Part shown: piece by piece, positions 35,396 to 44,905 of the stretch
How positions within the stretch are numbered: the stretch's first letter is position 1
Layout of the letters: every line of letters starts with the position of its first letter
Origin: Stomorhina lunata
Lineage: Eukaryota > Arthropoda > Insecta > Diptera > Rhiniidae
Assembly: GCA_933228675.1 (NCBI GenBank)
Contig: OW121743.1
Location: 82,101,863-82,165,862, forward strand
Length of the DNA: 64,000 nt
Reading direction: 5' to 3'
Position numbers and translations under genes: made by a program
Notes under the pieces: generated by a model
Database searches by the model: none
Seen by the model: the letters and a program-made list of their open reading frames with translations, nothing else
What the model was told of the DNA's origin: nothing

Positions 35396-36223
35396 ATGAA
35401 CATCTTATCACGGAAAGCTTTTTTAGTTTGTGCCATTTTACAAATTCATTTGGTAATCGGATCTCCGATAACATATCGAACTAAAGTGGGAAAAGAGTAT
35501 CTAATTTACTGATGAAAAGGTATAAAAGAGGAAAAAACACAAGCTATTTTCATTTCATTATTATGGAGACATTTCCTTTTAGTTTAACTGGTATCAGGCC
35601 ATGATTCATTGCTCTCAAAGTGACAGCCAACTAGTGGCCTTGAATAGTCAGGAAAAACAACAACTTTTGCAAGGTATCTTGGCAAAGGATTTCCGTAAGT
35701 AAAGGCTCAATAAAAACTGATACTATATTAGGGAAGTCAATAACTTGATTGGATGATTTTAGCTGAAAGTAGTAAAAAATTTTGGATTGGTGGCAAATCA
35801 TCTAGAGCTGAAGTGAAAACTTTTCATTGGTTGGGTACGCAAGAGGAATATTTCTATAGTCAGTTGGAAGGTAATCAAGCTAATACTGAGATTAACGAGG
35901 AACAATGTGCTTATATTGAAAGCGGGAAAGCTGGAAACTGGAGATCAGCTTCATGTTTTGATCAGAAAATGGGTTTTATATGTGAGGGTATGGAACCTGA
36001 AATCAAAGAGAATCATTTATTCGAAATCCCGAACCTAACGGAAGATCATTTATCAAATTCATTGTGGCCTAAGAATTTGGAGACAATTGCAAACTATACT
36101 CAGTCGTGGAAAAAAGCTATAAGAAAGTTTTGGCGATCAGCGCAAATAAATGTTGTTAAAGTTATATTTAGTATTGAAAATATAATTGCCAAATTTAAAG
36201 AAAACAAAGAAAAAGAGGAATAA
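35396..36223 (+). CDS. Secreted C-type lectin, three exons, exon 1 frameshifted
   Basis: Known: C-type lectin domains bind sugars or proteins outside the cell; flies use them in immunity and in seminal fluid. Seen: exon 1 (35,396-35,519) gives MNILSRKAFLVCAILQIHLV, a clear signal peptide, then TYRTKVGKEYL. Exon 2 (35,583-35,694) gives FNWYQAMIHCSQSDSQLVAL; exon 3 (35,763-36,223) gives KKFWIGG, EEQCAYIES, GNWRSASCFDQKMGFICE and a 75-residue tail. Introns are 63 and 68 bp with donors GTATAA and GTAAGT and acceptors TTTTAG. The four domain cysteines (IHC, EQC, ASC, FIC) are present. Canonical EPN and WND calcium motifs are not; EGN and NWR stand there instead. Odd: exon 1 holds 124 nt, one base too many for phase 0, and reads TGA at 35,510-35,512, so the copy as given is broken unless this is a sequencing error. 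The C-terminal tail is Lys-rich and amphipathic. The gene is alone, boxed between inverted array C blocks. Confidence 0.78.
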
Positions 36224-36302
36224 AATATTTCCTAATAGAAAACTATAGATCTATATTAAAACATTTATAGAATAATTTTTTATATCAAAAATGTTTTCCT
36301 AT

Positions 36303-36332
36303 AATAAATATATTATTTTGAGTATTAATAAA
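36303..36332 (+). terminator. Candidate poly(A) signals of the lectin gene
   Basis: AATAAA at 36,303-36,308 and 36,327-36,332, about 80-110 bp after the stop; another AATAAA overlaps the stop codon at 36,219-36,224. The reverse array begins some 15 bp later. Confidence 0.5.
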
Positions 36333-36347
36333 TTGCTTCCAGATTCG

Positions 36348-37215
36348 ACTTTTTTCTATAGAAAGTAGTTAAATCATCACTTTTTTCTGTGGCAAACAGT
36401 TCAGTCTTTACTTTTTTCACTTTATTTTATAGAAAATAGTTCAGTCTTCACTTTTTTCTATAGAAAATAGTTCAGTCTTCACTTGTTTCTATAGAAAATA
36501 GTTCAGTCTTCACTTGTTTCTATAGAAAATGGTTCAGTCTTCACTTTTTCTATAGAAAATAGTTCAGTCTTCACTTTTTTTCTATAGAAAATAGTTCAGT
36601 CTTTACTTTTTTCTATAGAAAATAGTTCAGTCTTCACTTTTTTCTATAGAAAATAGTTCAGTCTTCACTTTTTTCTATAGAAAATAGTTCAGTCTTCACT
36701 TTTTTCTATGGAAAATAGTTCAGTCTTCAATTTTTTCTATAGAAAATAGTTCAGTCTTCACTTTTGTCTATAGAAAATAGTTCAGTCTTCACTTTTTTCT
36801 ATAGAAAATAGTTCAGTCTTCACTTTTTTCTATAGAAAATACTTCAGTCTTCACTTTTTTCTATAGAAAATAGTTCAGTCTTCACTTTTTTCTATAGAAA
36901 ATAGTTCAGTCTTCACTTCTTTCTATAGAAAATAGTTCAGTCTTCACTTTTTTCTATAGAAAATAGTCCAGTCTTCACTTTTTTCTATAGAAAAAAGTTC
37001 AGTCCTCACTTTTTTCTATAGAAAATAATTCAGTTTTCACTTTTTTCTATAGAAAATAGTTCAGTCTTCACTTTTTTCTATAGAAAATAGTCCAGTCTTC
37101 ACTTTTTGCTATAGAAAATAGTTCAGTCTTCACTTTTTTCTATAGAAAATAGTTCAGTCTTCACTTTTTTCTATAGAAAATAGTTCAGTCTTCACTTTTT
37201 TTTTTGTAAAAAATA
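36348..37215 (-). repeat. Array C block 4 (reverse), downstream of the lectin gene
   Basis: About 28 copies reading CTATAGAAAATAGTTCAG then TCTTCACTTTTTT, inverted with respect to block 3. Single-base variants are scattered and both edges are decayed. Confidence 0.96.
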
Positions 37216-38839
37216 GTTAACTCTTTACTTTTTCATATACAAATTTTTCAATATTAAAATAAAAAAAATATTCGATATTTTTAATTGTTTCTATATTAAA
37301 TTGTAAAATATTTTAAATTATCTATATACAATTTTTTAATATTTAAATTTTTATTTCTTTTTAAAAAATTTTTCCATCTTATTTTTAGAAGATTTTTAAA
37401 GAAAATTTCTCTTAGAAAAATTTTAGTATAGAAAAATTTCCTTGCAAATTTTTTTTATATATCTTTGTATTAAAATTTTCTATATATTTAATAATTTAAC
37501 ATGAAAAATGTTAAAAATTTAGCCATAAAAACTTTTCCAATATTAAAATTTTTCTATGAAATATTTATGTCTGAAAATCTTTATTCGATATACTTAAGTC
37601 ACTATCGTTTATTTAAAAATATAATAATGTTCATAATTTAATTATCACACAATGTAGGCCAATCTGTAGTACAAGTAACAATTGCTTGTTGCATTTACTT
37701 TAAATGACAAAAAATAATAAACAAATAACAAATACTCTCTTTGAAATTCTCTTAATTCTTAATTTTTTGTTTCTCTTAGTAAGTAGGTTTTTATGCTATA
37801 AATTTTATAGCATCTTTTTTAGAGCTATTGCAACAAAAGAGAACATTATTTTTTACGCCATATATTTTGTATGGAACTATGTGTATATGTGTCACACATA
37901 CTTGCCACTTGTGCCACACATACTTATGCTGTGAAAAGCGGAAGTAAACAAAAGTTTGTTTTGTTTTTACTTTTTTGGCATTTTTATTTGTCTTACTTGA
38001 ATATACCTATTCCGGTTGGACAATTTTGAGGACGAGCTATGGAAATAAGAGGTTTTTGGATTTTTTAAATGGGAGAGCGTGTTCATCACAGACTAAAGTC
38101 TTACACTCAGACTCTAGTCTTATACGTAGATTCATTATAGTCTTAAAAACACATACAGTTTGTCTCTAGTTTTATGCATTGCAATGCATTGTTATAGTCT
38201 TTGTAATATCCAAATTTCAGTTTTATATTAGACTTATTTTTTGAATTGGATCGTCTTTTCCTGTACAAGATCGATAGAGTTATTTCAAAAGTGACTTTGA
38301 AGAACCGATAAATATTTAAGTTGTATAACATTTTTGAGGGATATACCAGGTTCACTTTTTAATAAACTACTTGCATAGATCGAAAGTAAAAACGTTGAAT
38401 AAAATGGCACCATTTTATGTACAGAAAAGAATAGCTAAATAACAACCTTACAACACCTAAATAGTGCGCTATGAGGAATGTCTCCAAATGTACTCGAAAA
38501 CTTCGCGCTTGCTTCTAATACAACATCAGCTGGGTTTACGACGTTCTTTACAACGTATGTTCGTTTAATATTTTTTCCCATATAAGATAACTTTTATTTA
38601 GAAATCGAATCTGAAGTTACTTAGATGCTACTTTTTCTGTATATATAAAAAAGCTACCATAGTGTAGTCTCTAAAGGCCAGAGAACCTTCATAGCATGAG
38701 TCCAAGTCAACGGTTCCCCCTTGAATTAAGCATACTAGCAGAGATATCTTTCTGGCCTTTTTAGCAGCAAGCCACAGATTTTATATTCAAAATTTTCTTG
38801 TTACATACAAAATATTAGCTATAAAAAATTTTTGATCTA
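37216..38839. other. AT-rich unique DNA, nothing recognised
   Basis: No supported gene; the small frames at 37,704-38,355 are unconvincing. Degenerate CTATAG/TTTTCTATA words near 37,400-37,560 and AGTCTTA words at 38,090-38,150 recall the arrays. Confidence 0.5.
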
Positions 38840-39022
38840 CAATTAATATACATATAGAAAATTTTCTATCTACAATTTTTTATAGAAAAATTTTCATTAA
38901 AAAATGTTTTCTGTAGAAAAGCTTTCATAAAATATATTTTTCTATAGAAAAGTTTTCATTAAATATTTTTTCGATAAACAAATTTTCATTAACAAATTTT
39001 TTTCTAAAGACAAATTTTTTTA
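38840..39022 (+). repeat. Array E, first segment (degenerate 31-bp, CTATAG...TTTTCATT)
   Basis: About six loose units TTTTTCTATAGAAAAATTTT plus CATTAAAAA; a relative of array 1 with CATT in place of CAAT or CGAT. Confidence 0.7.
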
Positions 39023-39023
39023 A

Positions 39024-39215
39024 GAGGTTGTGGGTTCGAATCCGGGCTCAGGTTCATATCATAAATTTTTATTTTTTAATTTAATAATTTTTATGATTTT
39101 TAAATTAGATTAATAATTTTTAAGAATACTGAAAAAACTATGTGACACTTAGCAGTGTGGAATGCTGCATTTTCTGTCCCGCTACGGACTTCATCAGCAC
39201 ACTGTGTCACCAACT
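39024..39215 (+). repeat. SINE-like repeat with tRNA B-box motif (copy 1)
   Basis: AAGAGGTTGTGGGTTCGAAT followed by CCGGGCTCAGGTTCAT contains the tRNA B-box GGTTCGAATCC. Downstream are CTGTCCCGCTACGGACTTCA and CAGCAC. A diverged copy without the B-box occurs inverted at 40,900-41,045. No A-box is seen upstream and the T-arm does not close, so this is not an intact tRNA gene. Confidence 0.5.
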
Positions 39216-39558
39216 GTTAGATGCCAGTAGTTAAGATTATCTATTTAACTGAATTCTTAAGCGAAATTGAAAACGAGAATTATATTAACACTCATTTCTA
39301 TTTCACCTATGACCATATTATCGATTCAGTTAGACGAACTTATCCACCATAGTTTTTTCCTTTATGTTTTGTATTCCTATCCTTTATTAATCTACATTTA
39401 CTTTGTACTTTAACCAACTGTCAGCTGGTAATGAAGACAAAGATTTTTGTTTTGACAAGTTTCTGTTTATTCTTTTACGTTAATGCAAATTTGAATTTAG
39501 TATCAACTTGAAAGAGTTAGTGAAAACATGTAAATCGCGGTGCCCATGCAATTTAATT
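39216..39558. other. Unique DNA between SINE-like copy and palindrome
   Basis: No gene. TAACCAACTGTCAGCTGGTA at 39,412-39,431 contains a short CAGCTG palindrome. Confidence 0.4.
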
Positions 39559-39680
39559 GAAAGAAATTAATTTTTAGTTGAACCATGAATTTATGTTAAG
39601 AGGTTGTGGGTTCGAATCCGGGCCACAACCCACAACCTCTTAACATAAATTCATGGTTCAACTAAAAATTAATTTCTTTC
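39559..39680. repeat. Perfect inverted repeat: 52-bp arms, 18-bp centre
   Basis: The left arm 39,559-39,610 (starts GAAAGAAATTAATTTTTAGT, ends GAGGTTGTGGG) is matched base for base by the reverse complement at 39,629-39,680. The 18-bp centre is TTCGAATCCGGGCCACAA. The inner part repeats the B-box region found at 39,024. Arms this perfect imply a recent origin. Confidence 0.97.
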
Positions 39681-39684
39681 GACA

Positions 39685-40865
39685 AATTTTTTATTGAGAA
39701 ATTTTTTCTTTCGATTTTTTTTTTAATCAAATTTTTTTATAGAAAATTTTCATTCACAGTTTCTTTTATAGAAAAATATTTATTCAAAAGTTTTCTATAA
39801 AATAGTTTAAATTAAAAATTTTTTTCTACAAAAAAAAAAACTTGTCCTTATTAATTTTAATTTAAAATTTTTTTCGTTAAAAAATTTTTTCTTTAGAAAA
39901 ATTTTCATTATAAAATCAAATTTTTTCTATTGAATTTTTTTCTTAAAAAGATTTTTCTATAGAAAAACTTTTATTAAATTTTTTTTCTGTAGAAAAATAT
40001 AAAATAAATATAAAAAAAATTTTCATTAAGAAATTTTTTCTATAGAAAAGCTTTCATTAGATTTTCGATCTTAAATATTTACATAGAAAATTTCGGATCT
40101 AAAATTTTTTTATAAAAAATGTTTCTTTTAAAATTTTTTATAGAAAATTTCCGGTCTAAAATTTTTTATAGAAAATTTTCCATATAAAAGTTTTTATACA
40201 AAATTTTCGATAGAAAATGTTTCTATTGTTTTTTCTATAGAAAAATTGAGATTTTTTTTTTCATAGAAATTTTTTCTGTTGATGAATTTTCATTATAAAA
40301 TTTTTTCTATTGAAAGATTTGATTTTCTAATGAATTTTTTTTTTATAGAAATAGTCTTGAAATGAAAATTTCTTTATAAAATTTTTTCTGTAGAAAAATT
40401 TCTTTGTAAAAATTGTTTTGTTATATTTTTTTTTTAATTTTTTTTTTATAAAAAAATTGTCATGATAAAATTTTTCTATTGAATTTTTTTTTATTAAAAA
40501 AATGTTTCTCTTGAAAGATTTTCATTATTAAATAGAAACATTTGCATTATAAAATTTCTTCTATTGAAAAATTTTGATTAAAGTTATTTCTATAATAACA
40601 TTTTCATTATAAAATTATTTCTATAGAAAAAATTTCATTTTAAAATATCTTCTATAGAAAAAATTTAATTTTAAAATTTTTTCTATAGAAAATTAGTCAT
40701 TAAAAAAGGTTTTGCCTAGAAAAATTTTCATTCAAAATTTTCGTCTATAGAAAAATTTTCTTTAAAAGTTTTTTTTTTCTATAATTTTAAATAAAAAATG
40801 TTTCTATAGAATTTTCATTAAAAAAATTTTTATAGGGAAAAATTTTTATTATAATTTTTTTATTT
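39685..40865 (+). repeat. Array E, second segment (degenerate 31-bp)
   Basis: CTATAG marks at 40,621, 40,652 and 40,683 give a 31-bp period; unit TTTTCTATAGAAAAATTTT plus CATTATAAAAT. Many substitutions and indels. A block near 40,080-40,320 recurs at 41,110-41,270. Confidence 0.8.
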
Positions 40866-40899
40866 GGAATTAATTATTCGAACTTTAAATTGAATTAAG

Positions 40900-41045
40900 T
40901 GCTGATGACGTCCTGTGGCGGGACAGAAATTGCAATCCACTAGCCGCGTTCAAAAATAATTTTTTCAGTTTTTCTCCACATTATAACTTTCAAATTTTCA
41001 AATTAATAATTTGAAAATTAAAAATGAACTCAAGCCTGATTAATC
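40900..41045 (-). repeat. SINE-like repeat (copy 2, inverted)
   Basis: GTGCTGATGACGTCCTGTGG then CGGGACAGAAATTGCAATCC is the inverted counterpart of 39,158-39,202, and GAACTCAAGCCTGATTAATC is counterpart of the CTCAGGTTCAT region. The B-box itself is missing. Confidence 0.6.
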
Positions 41046-41054
41046 TTAATAATT

Positions 41055-41770
41055 TTTTTCTGTAGATAGAATTTTTCTACAGAATAATGTTCATTTAAAA
41101 TGTTTTTTATAAAAAAATTTTTGATCTCAAATTTTTATATAGAAAATTTCCGATCTTTTTTATAAAAAAATTTTCATATATCATTTTTGATAGAAAATTT
41201 TCGACTTTTCTGTAAAATATTTTTTCTGTTAATGAATTTTTATTATAAAATTTTTTCTATAAAAAATTTTTCATTAACAATTTTTTTCTGTACAAAAACT
41301 TTCATTTTAAATTTTTTTTTTCTATAGAAAAATTTTTATTATAAAATTTTTCCTATGGAAGAATTATCATTATAAATTTTTTTTCTAGAGAAAAATTTAT
41401 TTTAAAATTTTTTGTACAAAAAAAATTTCTTAAAATATTTTTTTCTAAAAAATAAAATTTTTTCTATTGAAAAATTTTCATTACAAAATTTTCCCTATTG
41501 AAAAATTTTTATTATAAAATTTTCAGTAAAAATTTTTTTATCTATCTTATCTATCTATCTAAAAAAATTTTTTGTATAGAAAATTTTTTTAATGGAATTT
41601 TTTTATAGAAAAATTTTCTATTTTACATTTTTTTGATTGAAATTCTTTTTTTAATTTTTCTTATAGAAAAACTTTTATTATAAAATTTTTTCTATAGAAA
41701 AATTTTCATTATCAAATTTTTTCTAAAAAAAAAATTGTATTAAATTTTTTTCTCGTAAAATAAAATGTAA
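41055..41770 (+). repeat. Array E, third segment (degenerate 31-bp)
   Basis: Same orientation as the other E segments; ends in an (AT)n-rich tract at about 41,775-41,820. Confidence 0.75.
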
Positions 41771-42187
41771 AAATCTATATATATATATATAAAAATAAAT
41801 ATAATTAATATATATATAAAAATAAAAATCTTAATTATGATTTTAATTGTTATTATTTCCTAATCCCAGTAACTCAGTAAAGCCATGTGTGAGTGAGATG
41901 CCATCGAATTTATCATATGAATTGGTATCGTCCCAAGTTCGACAAATTTATATAATTTATGTTTAGACATTAGCCTTAAAGAATTATTTTTAGCACTTTA
42001 TATTTTTTATTGTATTAGTTCGGAATCAGCTGTTGAAATACCCTTTAGGTAAAGCCATTGAATTGGATAATGCTGGTGCATTTGCCTAGACATCTGAAAA
42101 AATTGTGGACTTGGCACCTTTGCGAGTTCGACTTATCGTTTAATTATATTACTATAAGCTATTAAAGTAATATTAAACATATCGAAA
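41771..42187. other. Non-coding DNA upstream of a core promoter
   Basis: Begins with TA simple sequence, then unique DNA without a supported gene. Confidence 0.5.
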
Positions 42188-42225
42188 AGAGAGAGAGAGA
42201 GAAAGAGAGAGAGAGAAAGAGAGAG
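42188..42225 (+). promoter_or_regulatory. GAGA-rich tract
   Basis: An almost pure (GA)n run of 38 bp with several GAGAG pentamers, about 540 bp upstream of the core promoter. GAGAG is the binding word of the Drosophila GAGA factor; function here is inference. Confidence 0.45.
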
Positions 42226-42760
42226 TATCACAAGTTTGTTGTCACAATCTTTTTGTTTGTCCCAATAAGGTTTTGTTGTAAAGCTGTTGTACTAGTTTAA
42301 GGAACAGGTTTTAAGGCAAACGAAATTTTGAGATTTTAAGAGCAAATATTAATTTCTCTTAGTTAAAAACCTTTCTCTTTTGACGCTCTACTCCAAAGGG
42401 AAGCATATAAGTTTTTCATTTTTTTTTTCGTTAAATTCATGATGTACTTGCACTTGTACTCATCAATTTACTAGTATGTTATACTTTGGGAGTACTTTAT
42501 TAAAAGCAGCCACATCATTATTATCACTAAAAACATGATAATGAAGTTAAATTATACACAAATCGGTTGTGTAAAGTACACAAGAAATATTGAGTATACA
42601 CAAACACTTAAGGAGTGTATGTGTCTGTGTATGTTAATAATAATGATTTTGTGAATTGGGGTGTTTGTGTGTGACGACGTTGTCGGTCTCTGTGTATGGG
42701 CCTGTATGGATGGCTCTGGTGTAGTGGAGTCTAAACCAAATGAAATCCAATTTGAAAACT

Positions 42761-42795
42761 TCAGTTATAGTTGGAGCGTATAGCCAAACGGTACG
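42761..42795 (+). promoter_or_regulatory. Core promoter: Inr + MTE + DPE-like
   Basis: TCAGTT with A at 42,763 as +1. At +18 to +29 the bases ATAGCCAAACGG match 9 of 12 positions of the MTE consensus CSARCSSAACGS, and at +28 GGTAC matches 4 of 5 of the DPE consensus RGWYV. The spacing of all three is exactly that of Drosophila TATA-less promoters. Direction is rightward. Confidence 0.65.
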
Positions 42796-43504
42796 TTTTA
42801 CAAAAAGCGTCGCTTGTCAATTTCTTGTTTAACCCTATAACGTTACTACTCTAATTCTTGTTCGTGTATTACCACAAGTTGGTGTCTTGTTGTTGTTGTT
42901 CTCGTTAAGCGTTTTGTGTATGTTTTTCGTTTTATTTTTTGTGCTACAACAACAGAAATTTTACGGACGGGTTTAAATTTCTAAACGTTTTAGGTTTTAA
43001 ACAAAAAAAAAAAATATTTTACCTTAAAAAAAAATAAAATAAAAACGGTCTCGCGTTTTATATGAAATGAAAGGAAATTTAAATATTATAAATAATTAAA
43101 TTTTTATATAAAATTAAAATTGTTATAACAAAAAAGTTTAACAAAAAATTATCTCAAGTGTTCTGTCGTGTTTTCTTGTTACAAGAAAAAAAAAGTAAAA
43201 TCGTGATTTCCTCGTTTTTCCTATTTTTTGTTGTTGTTTCGCCTTCTTTTTCAACTCTTTAAACGACCAATTTTCAGACATCGTTTTGCTATTTTTGCTC
43301 CTGTGTAACCAGAAAAATTCGTGTTTTATTTTTTTTCTTACGATTCGTAGTTGTAAAAGTGTGTTTTTTCCTAAGTTTCTTCGTTCATCTGAAATTTTGT
43401 AATAATATCTTCATCATACCTTTGAAAACGTGAAAAAATAAAGTTTTTGTTCTCAAAAATTAAAAAAAAAGTTTTGTAACAAAATCCCATAAATTAAACA
43501 TATT
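42763..43504 (+). other. Candidate long 5' non-coding exon
   Basis: From the predicted start to a perfect donor GTAAGT at 43,505-43,510 (TATT|GTAAGT). About 740 nt without a long frame, A/T-rich with poly-A and poly-T runs, as is common for leaders of developmental or neuronal fly genes. The gene's coding exons would lie downstream of the window or at an unrecognised site; the DNA to the right would then be its first intron. Confidence 0.45.
42920..42976 (+). CDS. 18-codon upstream frame in the 5' leader
   Basis: ATG at 42,920 to TAA at 42,974-42,976, encoding MFFVLFFVLQQQKFYGRV. It sits about 160 nt after the predicted start. Its hydrophobic first half may be chance in T-rich DNA. If the leader is real, this would be an upstream frame able to lower downstream translation. 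No conservation can be judged. Confidence 0.2.
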   Translation: MFFVLFFVLQQQKFYGRV

Positions 43505-43510
43505 GTAAGT

Positions 43511-44905
43511 GTTTTTTTTTTCTATCTCAAAAAATAAAAGTAAAAGTTAAAAAAAATCTATTTAAAATTTAAACTATTACAAAAGAAAAATATAATACAT
43601 AATATCTAAAATTTATTAAAAATTTTGGAGAAAAAAGTGAAATTTTTTTGTTAATAATTAATTTATTTGCTTAATAATTTAAGCAAATATATTAATCTTT
43701 TTTAAGTGTTTCCGCAAAAATAAAAAAAACTTTCAGTTATATTAAAAATTTGTTAAAACTCTTAAAACTGTTCATTTTCTATTGATCTTGAGCTCTTTTA
43801 TTTTCAAAACCTCTTTTGCCTGAAAAAGGTTTCTTGATCTTGAAACATCTCTCAGAAATTTACTTTAATTTATTAAGATTTTTTTTTTGTAATTATTGTA
43901 GTTGCTTTTTGAGGTTTTTTATGTCTATTTCATCTTCACTTTCTTAAATTTGCTTTAAATAAAAGTGATCAAGTAGATCTTGATAGAAGCAGCCAGATCA
44001 GCAGTTGTACTCATTTAGTCTAAAAACGTCTTGCTCAACCTTAAGCACGTCTTGAAAGATCTTAAGCTCTTTAATTTGAAAAAATCAAAATTTAATTCAA
44101 TGTTTCAAAATATTCAGGTTTTCAAAGCAAGTAACCTTTCGAATTTTGTGAGGTATTGGGTTTATTAAAAGATCATTACAAAATTAAATCAATTTTAATT
44201 GAAAACCAGTTGAGATTTGAAAAATGATACAAGTTATGTGACATTTTAATAAAATTATGAAAATTGTAAACAAACTTCAGATTTAAATTTACTGAAGTCA
44301 TATAAGTCAAAATTGTTAAATATTGAAAAAATGTTGATTGCTAAAATAAGTAGAGGCTTTATCCAAAATTGAGTCAATAATTTTATTATGGTAAAGGCTG
44401 AACAAAAATGCATATAGTTTTAGCTTTGATTGCACAGGTCAACAAAATTTTGCGGCACTCGATTTGTTGTTTAATTCTAGATGACTTTCGACTGCTAAAT
44501 CCGAAAGTGTTATTTCAAAGGCATTATAATAAAAAAATAATGCACTTCATACAAATTTTCTCAAATGTGAAAAAAAAGAGGATAAATGACAATGAAAAAC
44601 TCATAAACGCACAAACAAACATACATTTCATGAGCTCGTGTGTATGCCTTAGCTTTCTTTTATTGGATAATCGTATCCGTTAGTTATTTCCGAATAGGAG
44701 TTAAATCGGTATATTCAATTTCTTATGGGAGTTTTCAAAACGACCGTATGTCAAATTAATATATGAAAGTGCAGAATCTATTATAAAGTCTTAGATTATT
44801 GTCTTTTCCAAATTGACCTAAGCTTACGAGATATATATATTTTTTTTTTCTAAAATACTAGTTTTTTAGGCTTTGTAGTAACTTTACTTAAAAAACAAGT
44901 TTAGA
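43511..44905. other. Probable intronic DNA, nothing recognised
   Basis: AT-rich unique sequence. The 91-codon frame at 44,408-44,683 has no domain. Confidence 0.45.

Noticed and set aside
39028..39045. tRNA gene
   Set aside because: Only the B-box/T-loop word is present; the T-arm does not pair (GTGGG against CCGGG) and there is no A-box or anticodon arm upstream.
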